From positions 1-7,409 of the forward strand of contig JANLSD010000135.1 in NCBI GenBank assembly GCA_031362245.1: a stretch of DNA of 7,409 nt, read 5' to 3'. The DNA is from JAAURS01 sp031362245 (GTDB taxonomy: Bacteria > Cyanobacteriota > Cyanobacteriia > Thermosynechococcales > Thermosynechococcaceae). Under the pieces are notes generated by a model. That model saw only the letters and a list, made by a program, of their open reading frames with translations, searched no databases and was not told where the DNA came from. The position numbers were made by a program, and so were the translations under genes. Below are positions 1 to 6,035 of this stretch, piece after piece (within the stretch, counting starts at the first letter, position 1; the number at the start of each line of letters is the position of its first letter).

Positions 1-472
1 CGTCCTCCATTGACACTAGGATAGGGTTCTCTAATCCTAGGCGCTGCTCTAGGACATAGCCCGCAGATCCTCGGGTTGCACCACTGAAGAACCCCCAGGC
101 CACATTTCCTTGGGTTAAGTTTTCTAGATATGGTGAATGCATTAGAAGCGGCTCGTTCTGGATATATCCTGAAAAGTTTTCGCCTCGATACTGGGTTTGG
201 AAAAAATCCACAATCCATTGAAAGTCAGGCAGCGTCGCCACCTTATCCTGCATTTTCAGAAAGCGGGCAATGAGTTCCCCAGAGGCTTCCCAGTCATTGT
301 TCCAACAGCCTTCTGCTTTAAGAGCATCAATGTCATCGGGGGTGGGGCGATATTGGCCTTGGGTAAAGTGCTCAACGGTATCTGCGATCGCCCGTCGGTA
401 TGAACCCGCCACATCTCTGACCACACCATCAATATCAAACACCACGATCGCGTTTGGAGTTGGAAAATCCAT
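1..472 (-). CDS. HAD-superfamily hydrolase, N-terminal part (C-terminus outside window)
   Basis: The frame stays open from an ATG at 472 to the left edge, giving 157 residues with no stop, so the 3' end is missing. It begins MDFPTPNAIVVFDIDGVVRD. The hydrophobic strand followed by D13-x-D15-G is HAD motif I (nucleophile and acid/base aspartates). The strand ending AWGFFSGATRG (about residues 125-135) fits motif II, with S130 as the phosphate-binding Ser/Thr. The segment between, about residues 25-120, is mostly helical and fits a C1 cap of subfamily IA. From memory, it resembles a cyanobacterial HAD-IA group of unknown substrate of roughly 250 residues (the TIGR01548 type). The motif III lysine and motif IV acidic pair would lie beyond the window. 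A phosphatase or phosphohydrolase activity is inferred; the substrate cannot be told. No good Shine-Dalgarno precedes the ATG, but the protein must start just before motif I. It diverges from the PSRP-3 gene. Confidence 0.85.
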   Translation of the reverse strand, partial: MDFPTPNAIVVFDIDGVVRDVAGSYRRAIADTVEHFTQGQYRPTPDDIDALKAEGCWNNDWEASGELIARFLKMQDKVATLPDFQWIVDFFQTQYRGENFSGYIQNEPLLMHSPYLENLTQGNVAWGFFSGATRGSAGYVLEQRLGLENPILVSMED

Positions 473-506
473 AGGTTTGCAATACCGTCAGTAAGTAGAG
501 CTAAAT

Positions 507-512
507 TTTATA
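507..512 (-). promoter_or_regulatory. Candidate -10 box for the HAD hydrolase gene
   Basis: On the minus strand this reads TATAAA, 34 bases upstream of the ATG at 472, in the A/T-rich part of the divergent gap 473-609. No convincing -35 hexamer sits 16-18 bases upstream (the nearest is a weak TTCTTA-like sequence), so this is a position guess from the -10 alone. Confidence 0.35.
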
Positions 513-599
513 GCACTCCGCCTCAATTAAGAAGGTTAGTACCCAAAGAATGCGGTAAGATCATCGATTGTAGATTATGTAGCAGTCAGCACATTGGCT

Positions 600-604
600 G
601 GAGG
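600..604 (+). promoter_or_regulatory. Shine-Dalgarno that fixes the TTG start of PSRP-3
   Basis: GGAGG, followed by T, lies 5 bases before the TTG at 610. The only nearby upstream ATG, around 577, is followed at once by TAG. The strong ribosome binding site and the family-typical N-terminus MSKFILKVLWLD together support TTG as the true start. Confidence 0.8.
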
Positions 605-609
605 TATAT

Positions 610-909
610 TTGTCCAAGTTTATTCTGAAGGTTCTCTGGCTTGATGAGAACGTTGCACTCGCAGTCGATCAAGTTGTCGGCAACGGCACCAGCCCCCTCA
701 CCTCCTATTTTTTCTGGCCCCGCGCTGATGCTTGGGAAGATCTGAAAACAGAATTAGAAAAAAAAGCCTGGATTTCAGAGGTGGATCGGATCCAAATTCT
801 GAATCAAGGGACGGAAGTGATCAACTATTGGCAAGAAGAAGGGCGCAAAAGACCCGTTGATGAAGCCAAGACCCGCTTTCCTGAGGTTGTCTTTACGGGA
901 ACCAACTAA
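610..909 (+). CDS. ycf65: Small ribosomal subunit protein PSRP-3 / Ycf65 (cS23)
   Basis: This 99-residue protein matches what I know of the PSRP-3/Ycf65 family, a component of the 30S subunit in cyanobacteria and plastids that bacteria such as E. coli lack. Recognisable family stretches are the N-terminus MSKFILKVLWLDENVALAVD, the GTSPLTSYFFWPR block at residues 26-38 followed by DAWEDLKTELE, and NQGTEVINYWQEE near residues 65-77. The length is as expected for the cyanobacterial protein; plastid forms carry extra N-terminal sequence. Translation starts at TTG behind a strong GGAGG site. The gene stands alone on the plus strand, diverging from the HAD gene and converging on the DUF423 gene, with a hairpin terminator 63 bases after its stop. 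Its role in the ribosome is family knowledge and is not visible in the sequence. Confidence 0.93.
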   Translation: MSKFILKVLWLDENVALAVDQVVGNGTSPLTSYFFWPRADAWEDLKTELEKKAWISEVDRIQILNQGTEVINYWQEEGRKRPVDEAKTRFPEVVFTGTN

Positions 910-972
910 GACGACTTGAATCCAATCTATCGTTTGGTTAAGTCAGGTTTATTTCATATTCAACAACCTTCC

Positions 973-1002
973 AAAAACACCGTGCGTCTGTACGGTGTTT
1001 TT
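973..1002. terminator. Rho-independent terminator, probably bidirectional
   Basis: The left arm AAAAACACCG (973-982) pairs perfectly with CGGTGTTTTT (993-1002). Pairing can extend by T-A and G-T into a loop of about six bases. One arm begins with five A and the other ends with five T, so the RNA from either strand has a stem followed by a U run. It lies between the stop of PSRP-3 (plus) and the end of the DUF423 gene (minus), where one shared terminator would serve both. Confidence 0.85.
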
Positions 1003-1020
1003 AGGGTTTTATAGGCCAAT

Positions 1021-1401
1021 TCAAGGCTTTAGGGTTAGGGCAGCGATCGCCACCCCACCCCATCCCACCACCAACAGCAATCCACCCATCGGCGTCACAG
1101 GCCCAAGCCAGGATGCATTGCCTAGGCTCAATCCGTAGAGGCTCCCAGAAAAACAAACGATACCAGCCACAAAGCAACAGCCTGTGATTTTCAAAAGTAC
1201 GCTGGGTTCCTTATACCAGAGTGCCAACAGCCCCACCCCAAGCAAAGCAAGGGCATGATACATCTGATATCGCGCTCCGGTTTCGACCAAGGTCAAAGCC
1301 GATAGAGACAGCACCCCCCGCAATGAATGAGCTGCAAAGGCCCCAATCAAGACAGATAAACCTCCCAGTATTGCCCCCAAAGCAATCCATAGATTACCCA
1401 T
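1021..1401 (-). CDS. DUF423 family small membrane protein
   Basis: This 126-residue, very hydrophobic protein has about four membrane helices (roughly residues 5-25, 46-62, 70-92 and 103-123). Family-typical motifs for DUF423 (the YgdD/YwdK type) are visible: GAFAAHSL at residues 20-27, YQMYHALALL at 45-54, SGSLYGL at 85-91, and a final TPMGGLLLVVGW at 103-114. The full length is normal. The ATG has a good AGGAG site (1411-1415) 9 bases upstream. It follows the cysteine desulfurase stop by only 21 bases on the same strand with no terminator between, so the two are almost certainly one transcript, ending at the hairpin at 973-1002. The molecular function of the family is unknown. The pairing with a cysteine desulfurase is an observation here and not proof of a joint role. 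Confidence 0.9.
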   Translation of the reverse strand: MGNLWIALGAILGGLSVLIGAFAAHSLRGVLSLSALTLVETGARYQMYHALALLGVGLLALWYKEPSVLLKITGCCFVAGIVCFSGSLYGLSLGNASWLGPVTPMGGLLLVVGWGGVAIAALTLKP

Positions 1402-1422
1402 TATCTCAGTCTCCTCAAAGCC

Positions 1423-2586
1423 TTAGGCTAACGTACCTTGGCGTAAAGCCCGCACCACGTCAATCGTCTGAGCCGCCGCCGTCTCAACCTCCTCCAAGGT
1501 CGTAAAGCGCCCCAGGCCAAACCGCAAAGAAGCCGATGCCAAGGTGCGATCGCGGCCCAACGCCAATAACACATGGGAGGGCTTCGCATCCCCCGACGCA
1601 CAGGCAGAACCCGAAGACACCGCAATATGCGATCGCAGCCCCAACAACAGCGCAGCCCCATCTACTCCAGCAATACTGACATTCAGAGAGCCAGCCAGCC
1701 TTTGGGTCGGGTGTCCGTTCAAATAAACCCCGTCTAAGGTTTGGAGTTGGGTATGGAGATAATCGCGCAACCGCCTCAGCCGTTCTCCCTCTTGGGGTTG
1801 CTCCGCCACCCCTAACGCAACCGCCTTCCCAAAGCCCACAATCTGATGGGTTGCCAAAGTCCCCGAACGAAACCCACACTCCTGCTCACCGCCATGAATC
1901 TGAGGGGCAAGCTGCACCCGTGGCGATCGCCGTCTCACATAAAGTGCTCCAACCCCCTTCGGGCCATACAGCTTATGAGCCGTCAAAGACATCAAATCAA
2001 TGGACATCCCCTGAACATCCAAAGGAATCTTGCCAATCCCTTGGGCGGCATCCGTATGAAACAAAACCTGATGGGCACGACACAACGCCCCAATCGCTGC
2101 GAGGGGCTGCAACACCCCAATTTCACTATTCGCCGCCATCACGGATACCAACACCGTATCAGAGCGCAACGCCTGGGCCAGCCCCTCAAGATCAATTAAC
2201 CCATCGAGCAATACCTTCAAGTACGTTACCTCAAACCCAAGGCGCTCTAGGTATCGGCAGGGTTCTAGAACGGCACGGTGCTCCGTCTCCAGGGTAATGA
2301 TGTGACGGCCCCGCTGAAGATACGCCTCGGCAACGCCCTTGATGGCCAAATTATTGGCTTCCGTCGCACCACTCGTAAAAATAATTTCCTCGGGTTCCGC
2401 ATGAATTGCATCTGCGATCGTTTGCCTTGCATGCTTTACCGCCGCCGCCGCCGCCCAGCCATAAGAATGACTCTGGCTGGCTGGGTTCCCAAATTGCTCG
2501 CTCAGGTAGGGCAGCATTAATGCCAAAACCTGTGGATCTATGGGCGTTGTTGCATGCCCATCCAAATAAATAGGATGTTGACTCAT
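1423..2586 (-). CDS. iscS: Cysteine desulfurase, group I (IscS/NifS type)
   Basis: A PLP-dependent class V aminotransferase-fold enzyme that takes sulfur from cysteine, giving alanine and an enzyme persulfide for Fe-S clusters and thio-cofactors. Counting from MSQHPIYLD at 2586 (387 residues), the landmarks are HATTP at 11-15, the PLP-stacking histidine in TEHRAV (H103), HTDAAQ with D179 and Q182, the Schiff-base lysine K205 in TAHKLYGPKG, RSGT at 240-243, and the sulfur-accepting C329 in SSGSACASG. The latter, with PSHVLLALG after it, marks group I rather than SufS-type group II. All key residues are present and the length is normal. The start is uncertain: the frame extends to a GTG at 2613 and ATGs at 2601/2598, and a GGGAG (2613-2617) fits the 2601 ATG best, whereas homology favours 2586. 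It heads a two-gene unit with DUF423. Cyanobacteria often carry several paralogues, so iscS is a family-level name. Confidence 0.93.
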   Translation of the reverse strand: MSQHPIYLDGHATTPIDPQVLALMLPYLSEQFGNPASQSHSYGWAAAAAVKHARQTIADAIHAEPEEIIFTSGATEANNLAIKGVAEAYLQRGRHIITLETEHRAVLEPCRYLERLGFEVTYLKVLLDGLIDLEGLAQALRSDTVLVSVMAANSEIGVLQPLAAIGALCRAHQVLFHTDAAQGIGKIPLDVQGMSIDLMSLTAHKLYGPKGVGALYVRRRSPRVQLAPQIHGGEQECGFRSGTLATHQIVGFGKAVALGVAEQPQEGERLRRLRDYLHTQLQTLDGVYLNGHPTQRLAGSLNVSIAGVDGAALLLGLRSHIAVSSGSACASGDAKPSHVLLALGRDRTLASASLRFGLGRFTTLEEVETAAAQTIDVVRALRQGTLA

Positions 2587-2626
2587 GTCTCTCGCCATCA
2601 TGGGAATTGACACTCCCGTAAAAGCA

Positions 2627-2659
2627 CTGAAGCGAACTAAACCCCTGAGAACGCTTCAG
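2627..2659 (-). promoter_or_regulatory. Inverted repeat just upstream of the cysteine desulfurase
   Basis: CTGAAGCG (2627-2634) and CGCTTCAG (2652-2659) are perfect 8-base inverted copies separated by 17 bases. They end about 10-25 bases before the possible GGGAG site and start codons. A second, shorter pairing competes for one arm: CCTGA (2644-2648) with TCAGG (2656-2660), with a 7-base loop. It could be a leader RNA hairpin or an operator. There is no U tract, so it is not a simple terminator. No known regulator site is recognised. Confidence 0.45.
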
Positions 2660-2789
2660 GACTAGGTGTTCTTGTATATAAATACTTTAGAACAACTGGA
2701 AATAAATCAACTCGAAACCCTCGAATCTCCGATCCATAACCATCAAAGCAACTCGTCCAAACCTTGAACGATGCTGCCTCTGCATTGGG

Positions 2790-3923
2790 TTACTTCTTGG
2801 ATGGACGTGCTTTCGCAGAAGATCTTGGCTTCACGGTCTTAATAGAGGTAGCAGCCTTCGACTTAGACGCAGCCGTCTCCGATTTCAAGAAGTAGCTAGA
2901 AGGCGTTGGTGATTTCTCCCATCGCTCATCTTTGACCCCTTTCAGAAGCGCCGTCTTGATGCGGACCCGTTCATCCTTGAGATCTTCAAGGCTTAGATCA
3001 CCGTAAAGGGCCTTAATAATCGTGTCATGGTGAAGCACTTCACCTTTGTTCTTTTTCAGCACAATCTCGATCGCATCTAACTTCTTCATCCCAGCATAAG
3101 CAGCCAGGAAAGGAAGTGATTTACGCTTACTTCCAGGGTCCTTTGTCGCTAATTTAGCTTTAGGGACCGGAGCAGCCTTAGCTTGCTTGGGCTTACTGGG
3201 CTTGGGTTGCACGGGTTTCGCTACAGCAGGTGTGGCGATCGCCTTACTCGCTTTTGTAGCCTTAGCCCCTTTAGCCGTTGGACGGCCTTGGCCCTTCAAG
3301 GAACCGATAAAATAACTAGAGGGAGTGGCTGCCTTCTGCCACATCCCTTTTTGAACACCTTGAAACAGAGCCGTTTTCATTCTCAGACGCTCTGCTTTGT
3401 GCTCCGCTGCACTCAAGTTACCGTAAAGGGTTTGCACCACACTATCAATGGTGACTTCTTGGTTGCGAGTTGCCTCTAACACTTGGGCGATCGCATCGAG
3501 CTTCTTCAGACCTTGATAAGCGGGCAAAGGGGTTAGAGAATTGCGCTTACTAGACGCTTTTTCTGCCTTTGGAGTGCCTTTAGAGGCGGTTCGTTTTTGG
3601 GTACGAGGTTTAGAAACTGGGGCATTATTTGGAACCGAAACAGGCTCCGTTACCGTTAAGGAAGGTGTAGGGACTGGCTGAACTTCTAAGGCTTCAATGG
3701 GATCACTGAGTGCTAGGGTTGGTACAGTTGAGTCAAGCTGGGGCAGTAAGGGTTTTAAGTCACGAGTTGGCAATAGCTGATTGAGAAGTAGCGCATTCAC
3801 ATGGGAAAGCTGTTCCCGAAGATATCCAGATTTAGAATTTGCCTCAGTTAACGCATATTCATACTGCGACTTTAGCGAAATGAGGAGATCAAGGGAGGTT
3901 TGTTCTGGGGTATTTGCTGTCAT
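2790..3923 (-). CDS. Unrecognised basic protein: two winged-helix-like repeats with H1-like tails
   Basis: I cannot name this 377-residue protein. Residues 8-52 look like an amphipathic helix or coiled coil. Residues 55-102 are a Pro/Val/Thr-rich linker. Residues 103-127, 209-268 and 349-377 are rich in Lys, Ala, Pro and Ser, like histone H1 tails. Between them lie two 84-residue domains, at 125-208 and 265-348, which align without gaps at an offset of 140 residues with 42 of 84 positions identical. Each has LKKLDAI or MKKLDAI, LYGxLS, RxKTAL, GV, W and a closing TPSSYF. The order helix, helix, helix, then a Trp and Tyr/Phe-ending hairpin suggests a winged helix, perhaps distantly HARE-HTH-like; this is inference. 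A DNA- or RNA-binding, nucleoid-associated role is plausible from the charge and repeats. The SD is poor (AGGA only 1 base before the ATG). It is separated from its neighbours by gaps of 291 and about 200 bases, so it is probably transcribed alone. Confidence 0.85.
   Translation of the reverse strand: MTANTPEQTSLDLLISLKSQYEYALTEANSKSGYLREQLSHVNALLLNQLLPTRDLKPLLPQLDSTVPTLALSDPIEALEVQPVPTPSLTVTEPVSVPNNAPVSKPRTQKRTASKGTPKAEKASSKRNSLTPLPAYQGLKKLDAIAQVLEATRNQEVTIDSVVQTLYGNLSAAEHKAERLRMKTALFQGVQKGMWQKAATPSSYFIGSLKGQGRPTAKGAKATKASKAIATPAVAKPVQPKPSKPKQAKAAPVPKAKLATKDPGSKRKSLPFLAAYAGMKKLDAIEIVLKKNKGEVLHHDTIIKALYGDLSLEDLKDERVRIKTALLKGVKDERWEKSPTPSSYFLKSETAASKSKAATSIKTVKPRSSAKARPSKK
2880..3131 (-). repeat. 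Second copy of the 84-residue internal repeat (residues 265-348)
   Basis: This starts SKRKSLPFLAAYAGMKKLDA and ends TPSSYFLKS. It aligns with the first copy at an exact offset of 420 bases (140 residues) without a gap, with 42 of 84 residues identical by hand count. Conserved positions include KKLDAI, LYGxLS, ERxRxKTAL, W and TPSSYF. Confidence 0.9.
3300..3551 (-). repeat. First copy of the 84-residue internal repeat (residues 125-208)
   Basis: This starts SKRNSLTPLPAYQGLKKLDA and ends TPSSYFIGS. The basic dipeptide at its start (SKR) is also conserved in the second copy, so the repeat unit includes the edge of the Lys-rich linker as well as the folded part. Confidence 0.9.
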
Positions 3924-4214
3924 TTCCTAATACTTAAGAGGAGAATTACAATATCCTATACTACTACTCCTTTGGAATTCAAACAGGCTTTATTGAATAA
4001 ACAAAGCGTCTTAACAAGAAAAATGTTATGGATTTATAGTGTCAAAGCCAGCCAGCTAACCAACAATAAAATTCCGTATTCCCCTCTAAATATGGTGTTC
4101 CACTCCGCACGGGCACCCAAACATCAGGCTAATTGTGGGCAAGATTATCCTATGAGATTATTAGTCAACAGCACAATTCAACTTAGGATTCGATCCATTA
4201 AGATCAGGAGATCC
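3924..4214. other. Non-coding gap between the RDD gene and the tandem-repeat gene
   Basis: This 291-base stretch is A/T-richer than its flanks. The open frame crossing it on the plus strand shows no family-like sequence and has ordinary chance composition. It probably holds the promoter of the tandem-repeat gene. A second -10-like TATAAA lies at 4033-4038 on the minus strand, with TTGACA overlapping just upstream, which is the wrong spacing for a single promoter. No strong terminator follows the RDD gene; there is only an imperfect palindrome at 4198-4217 over its stop. Confidence 0.6.
3955..3982 (-). promoter_or_regulatory. Candidate promoter of the tandem-repeat gene
   Basis: On the minus strand TTGAAT (3977-3982) and TATAGG (3955-3960) are spaced by 16 bases, with the -10 about 31 bases upstream of the ATG at 3923. 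The -35 is good and the -10 is fair, in an A/T-rich context. It is predicted from the sequence only. Confidence 0.4.
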
Positions 4215-5981
4215 TTAACTGCGATCGCCCCCCGGTCGGCAGACTAAATAGGCGGCTTCTACGAGGGTTTCGTCAGGGATAGTGCCCAAGTGATTGGGGC
4301 TATCTGGCCATAGGAGCGATCGCAGTTGACGAGCCAGTTTTGCTGTCACTTGTTGACGATCCGCAGGACTCAATCCAGAACGATGGCCTAGAAAATTTTG
4401 TAGCACAAAGTAATGATCCACAGATAGTGCAGCGGGGTCTGTTTGCGACTGGAGAATCTCCACGGTATCTTGGGTAATCGTACTAAAGACAGTCGGAACG
4501 GTCGCCGTCTGCTGTTGGGAAGAATTGTCTTCTTGAATGACAAGAGTACCCGCTGCCATATCGCCTAAACGCTTTTCAGAGCGACCAAACAAAACCAAAA
4601 TCAGGCCAATAAAAAAGAAGCCTAGGTCAAACCAACCCACAAAACTACGAAGGGCGGCTTCCTTCACACCAATCGGCTGACCATCATCTCGCACCACTCG
4701 AATTTTGGCTAACCGCTTTCCAGGGGTTTGTCCACGCCAAAGGGTTTCCCAAGTGATGAAATATCCATTGGTCAAAGCAAAGGTTAGAATTCCGGCGATC
4801 GCCACTGTCCACAAATTCAAGTCATCCACCGAAACGCGTCCGAACCTCGCTGAAATCACTGGCAAAAGAGCATAGAAATAGACCCATGCACCCCCTAGCC
4901 ACAGCAGCGTCAAGCCAAGATAGACAATCATTTGGTCAATCAACCAAGCAATGGTACGGCTGCCAATCCCCCCAAGGGCAAAATCGAGATCGACACCCTC
5001 AGGCGTTTGCATCGCCACTCGACGCAAAAACCGTCGAGGATCCATTGAGGCAACACTCAAATCAAAGGAAATCCCCACCTTTGCCGTCGCCAAATCATAG
5101 AAATTGACCGCCTTCACCGCCTGCCACAGGGGAAACGTAATCACCCCCGTCACCAGACTTACAAAGGGGACAAATAAATTGATCGAAGAAGACAGCAACA
5201 CAATCGGCAGCAGAATCACCCATAGGGCAAAGCCAATCGTCAAAATACTCCATCCCTTGCCACGGGTTAGGTTCCAACTTCGAATCAATGCTTCGATGGC
5301 GGAGTAATGGTTTTCAATGGCAAGAACTGCATCAAAAAAACCAAGCCGAGCCGCCAAATAGAGACCAGCCATCGTTGCACCCAAGACATAGATCGCCCCT
5401 AGGGCAACGCTCACTAACACAAAGGTTCCACTCAATTGTGGGTCTACAATTTGGGTCAGCAGTTCTCGCCAAGCGGGGGCAAGCAAAACATAGGCATAAA
5501 ACCCAACGGCAGCGAAGGAGCCATAGGCCAACAGCAAAATCAAATCAAACAGCACCCAGGCCAACCAATAGGCCCAAAGACGACGCAAAATAACTTGACG
5601 AAACAGTTCATTGGGTTCAACCCGTTTCTGAAGCGTGTTAAACCCCATCCGCATCATCAGCCCACTAACCGCCGCCATCCGCGCAAATGGAAATAACATC
5701 AACGGCAATGCAAAAGTCGCCCCTAAAACAGCGCCGACAAAACCAACAGCCGGATTGGAAGACCCTAAAGCGCCTGTCAGAAACAGGTTCACAACCAGAA
5801 ATACAACGGCAAAGATAATGATGCCACCAAAAACCGCCAACCAGAGCCAGAGGTGAGACAGCAAACTGCGGACAAAATGATCATTAAAATTAAGTCGAAA
5901 CGCCTGGAAGCCGATTGTGATAATGTTGCCCATCGTCAACGACGGTACAGAAGCTTGAATCGAATCGGTTTTGGGCGTCAT
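4215..5981 (-). CDS. Polytopic membrane protein with C-terminal RDD domain
   Basis: From the ATG at 5981 the protein has 588 residues in three parts. Residues about 40-310 are a membrane region with about six hydrophobic segments (near 43-66, 78-99, 136-170, 186-211, 243-269 and 270-284), reminiscent of DUF975/GDPD-type membrane domains. Residues about 335-485 are an RDD domain, with R342 and D349 in GSRTIAWLIDQ, the GQTPGKRLAKIRV loop with GKRL at 421-424, and D474 in KRLGDMAAGTL. The last 100 or so residues are soluble and contain a YFVLQNFLGHRSGL element seen, as I recall, in other RDD proteins. The frame extends to a TTG at 6023, but that adds a cysteine-rich stretch without a ribosome site; ATG 5891-5933 region is also possible only at 5933. 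Transport or envelope roles are suspected for the family; the substrate is unknown. It follows the S1 gene by 54 bases and is probably co-transcribed with it. Confidence 0.88.
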   Translation of the reverse strand: MTPKTDSIQASVPSLTMGNIITIGFQAFRLNFNDHFVRSLLSHLWLWLAVFGGIIIFAVVFLVVNLFLTGALGSSNPAVGFVGAVLGATFALPLMLFPFARMAAVSGLMMRMGFNTLQKRVEPNELFRQVILRRLWAYWLAWVLFDLILLLAYGSFAAVGFYAYVLLAPAWRELLTQIVDPQLSGTFVLVSVALGAIYVLGATMAGLYLAARLGFFDAVLAIENHYSAIEALIRSWNLTRGKGWSILTIGFALWVILLPIVLLSSSINLFVPFVSLVTGVITFPLWQAVKAVNFYDLATAKVGISFDLSVASMDPRRFLRRVAMQTPEGVDLDFALGGIGSRTIAWLIDQMIVYLGLTLLWLGGAWVYFYALLPVISARFGRVSVDDLNLWTVAIAGILTFALTNGYFITWETLWRGQTPGKRLAKIRVVRDDGQPIGVKEAALRSFVGWFDLGFFFIGLILVLFGRSEKRLGDMAAGTLVIQEDNSSQQQTATVPTVFSTITQDTVEILQSQTDPAALSVDHYFVLQNFLGHRSGLSPADRQQVTAKLARQLRSLLWPDSPNHLGTIPDETLVEAAYLVCRPGGDRS

Positions 5982-6035
5982 AAAGCAGCACAACGGCTTG
6001 GCGTTAGGGATAAAACAAAGCAATGAATGGCAAAA

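Noticed and set aside
1484..1879. Minus-strand frame of 131 residues within the cysteine desulfurase
   Set aside because: It is an alternative frame of the same gene, rich in Gly, Cys and Trp, with no recognisable domain.
1851..2297. Plus-strand open frame of 148 residues opposite the cysteine desulfurase
   Set aside because: It lies wholly inside a gene whose full set of catalytic motifs is intact. Its Pro/Ser/His-rich composition is typical of an antisense shadow in GC-biased coding DNA.
2441..2455. (GCC)5 trinucleotide run
   Set aside because: It encodes five alanines in a helix of the cysteine desulfurase and is only 15 bases long; there is no sign that it acts as a phase-variable tract.
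2660..2789. SufR- or IscR-type operator upstream of the cysteine desulfurase
   Set aside because: Two CAAC words occur, but there is no convincing CAAC/GTTG palindrome or IscR-like site; only the unrelated inverted repeat at 2627-2659 is clear.
4198..4217. Imperfect palindrome over the stop codon of the RDD gene
   Set aside because: The arms have a mismatch, no U tract follows on either strand, and part of it is coding, so it is not supported as a terminator.
3900..4247. A 115-residue open frame on the plus strand between the tandem-repeat and RDD genes
   Set aside because: It overlaps the start of one real gene and the end of another on the opposite strand, has no family-like sequence, and covers an A/T-rich region better explained as a promoter gap.
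5982..6023. N-terminal extension of the RDD protein from a TTG at 6023
   Set aside because: The added residues are cysteine-rich and unlike a family N-terminus, and no Shine-Dalgarno precedes the TTG; the ATG at 5981 is simpler.
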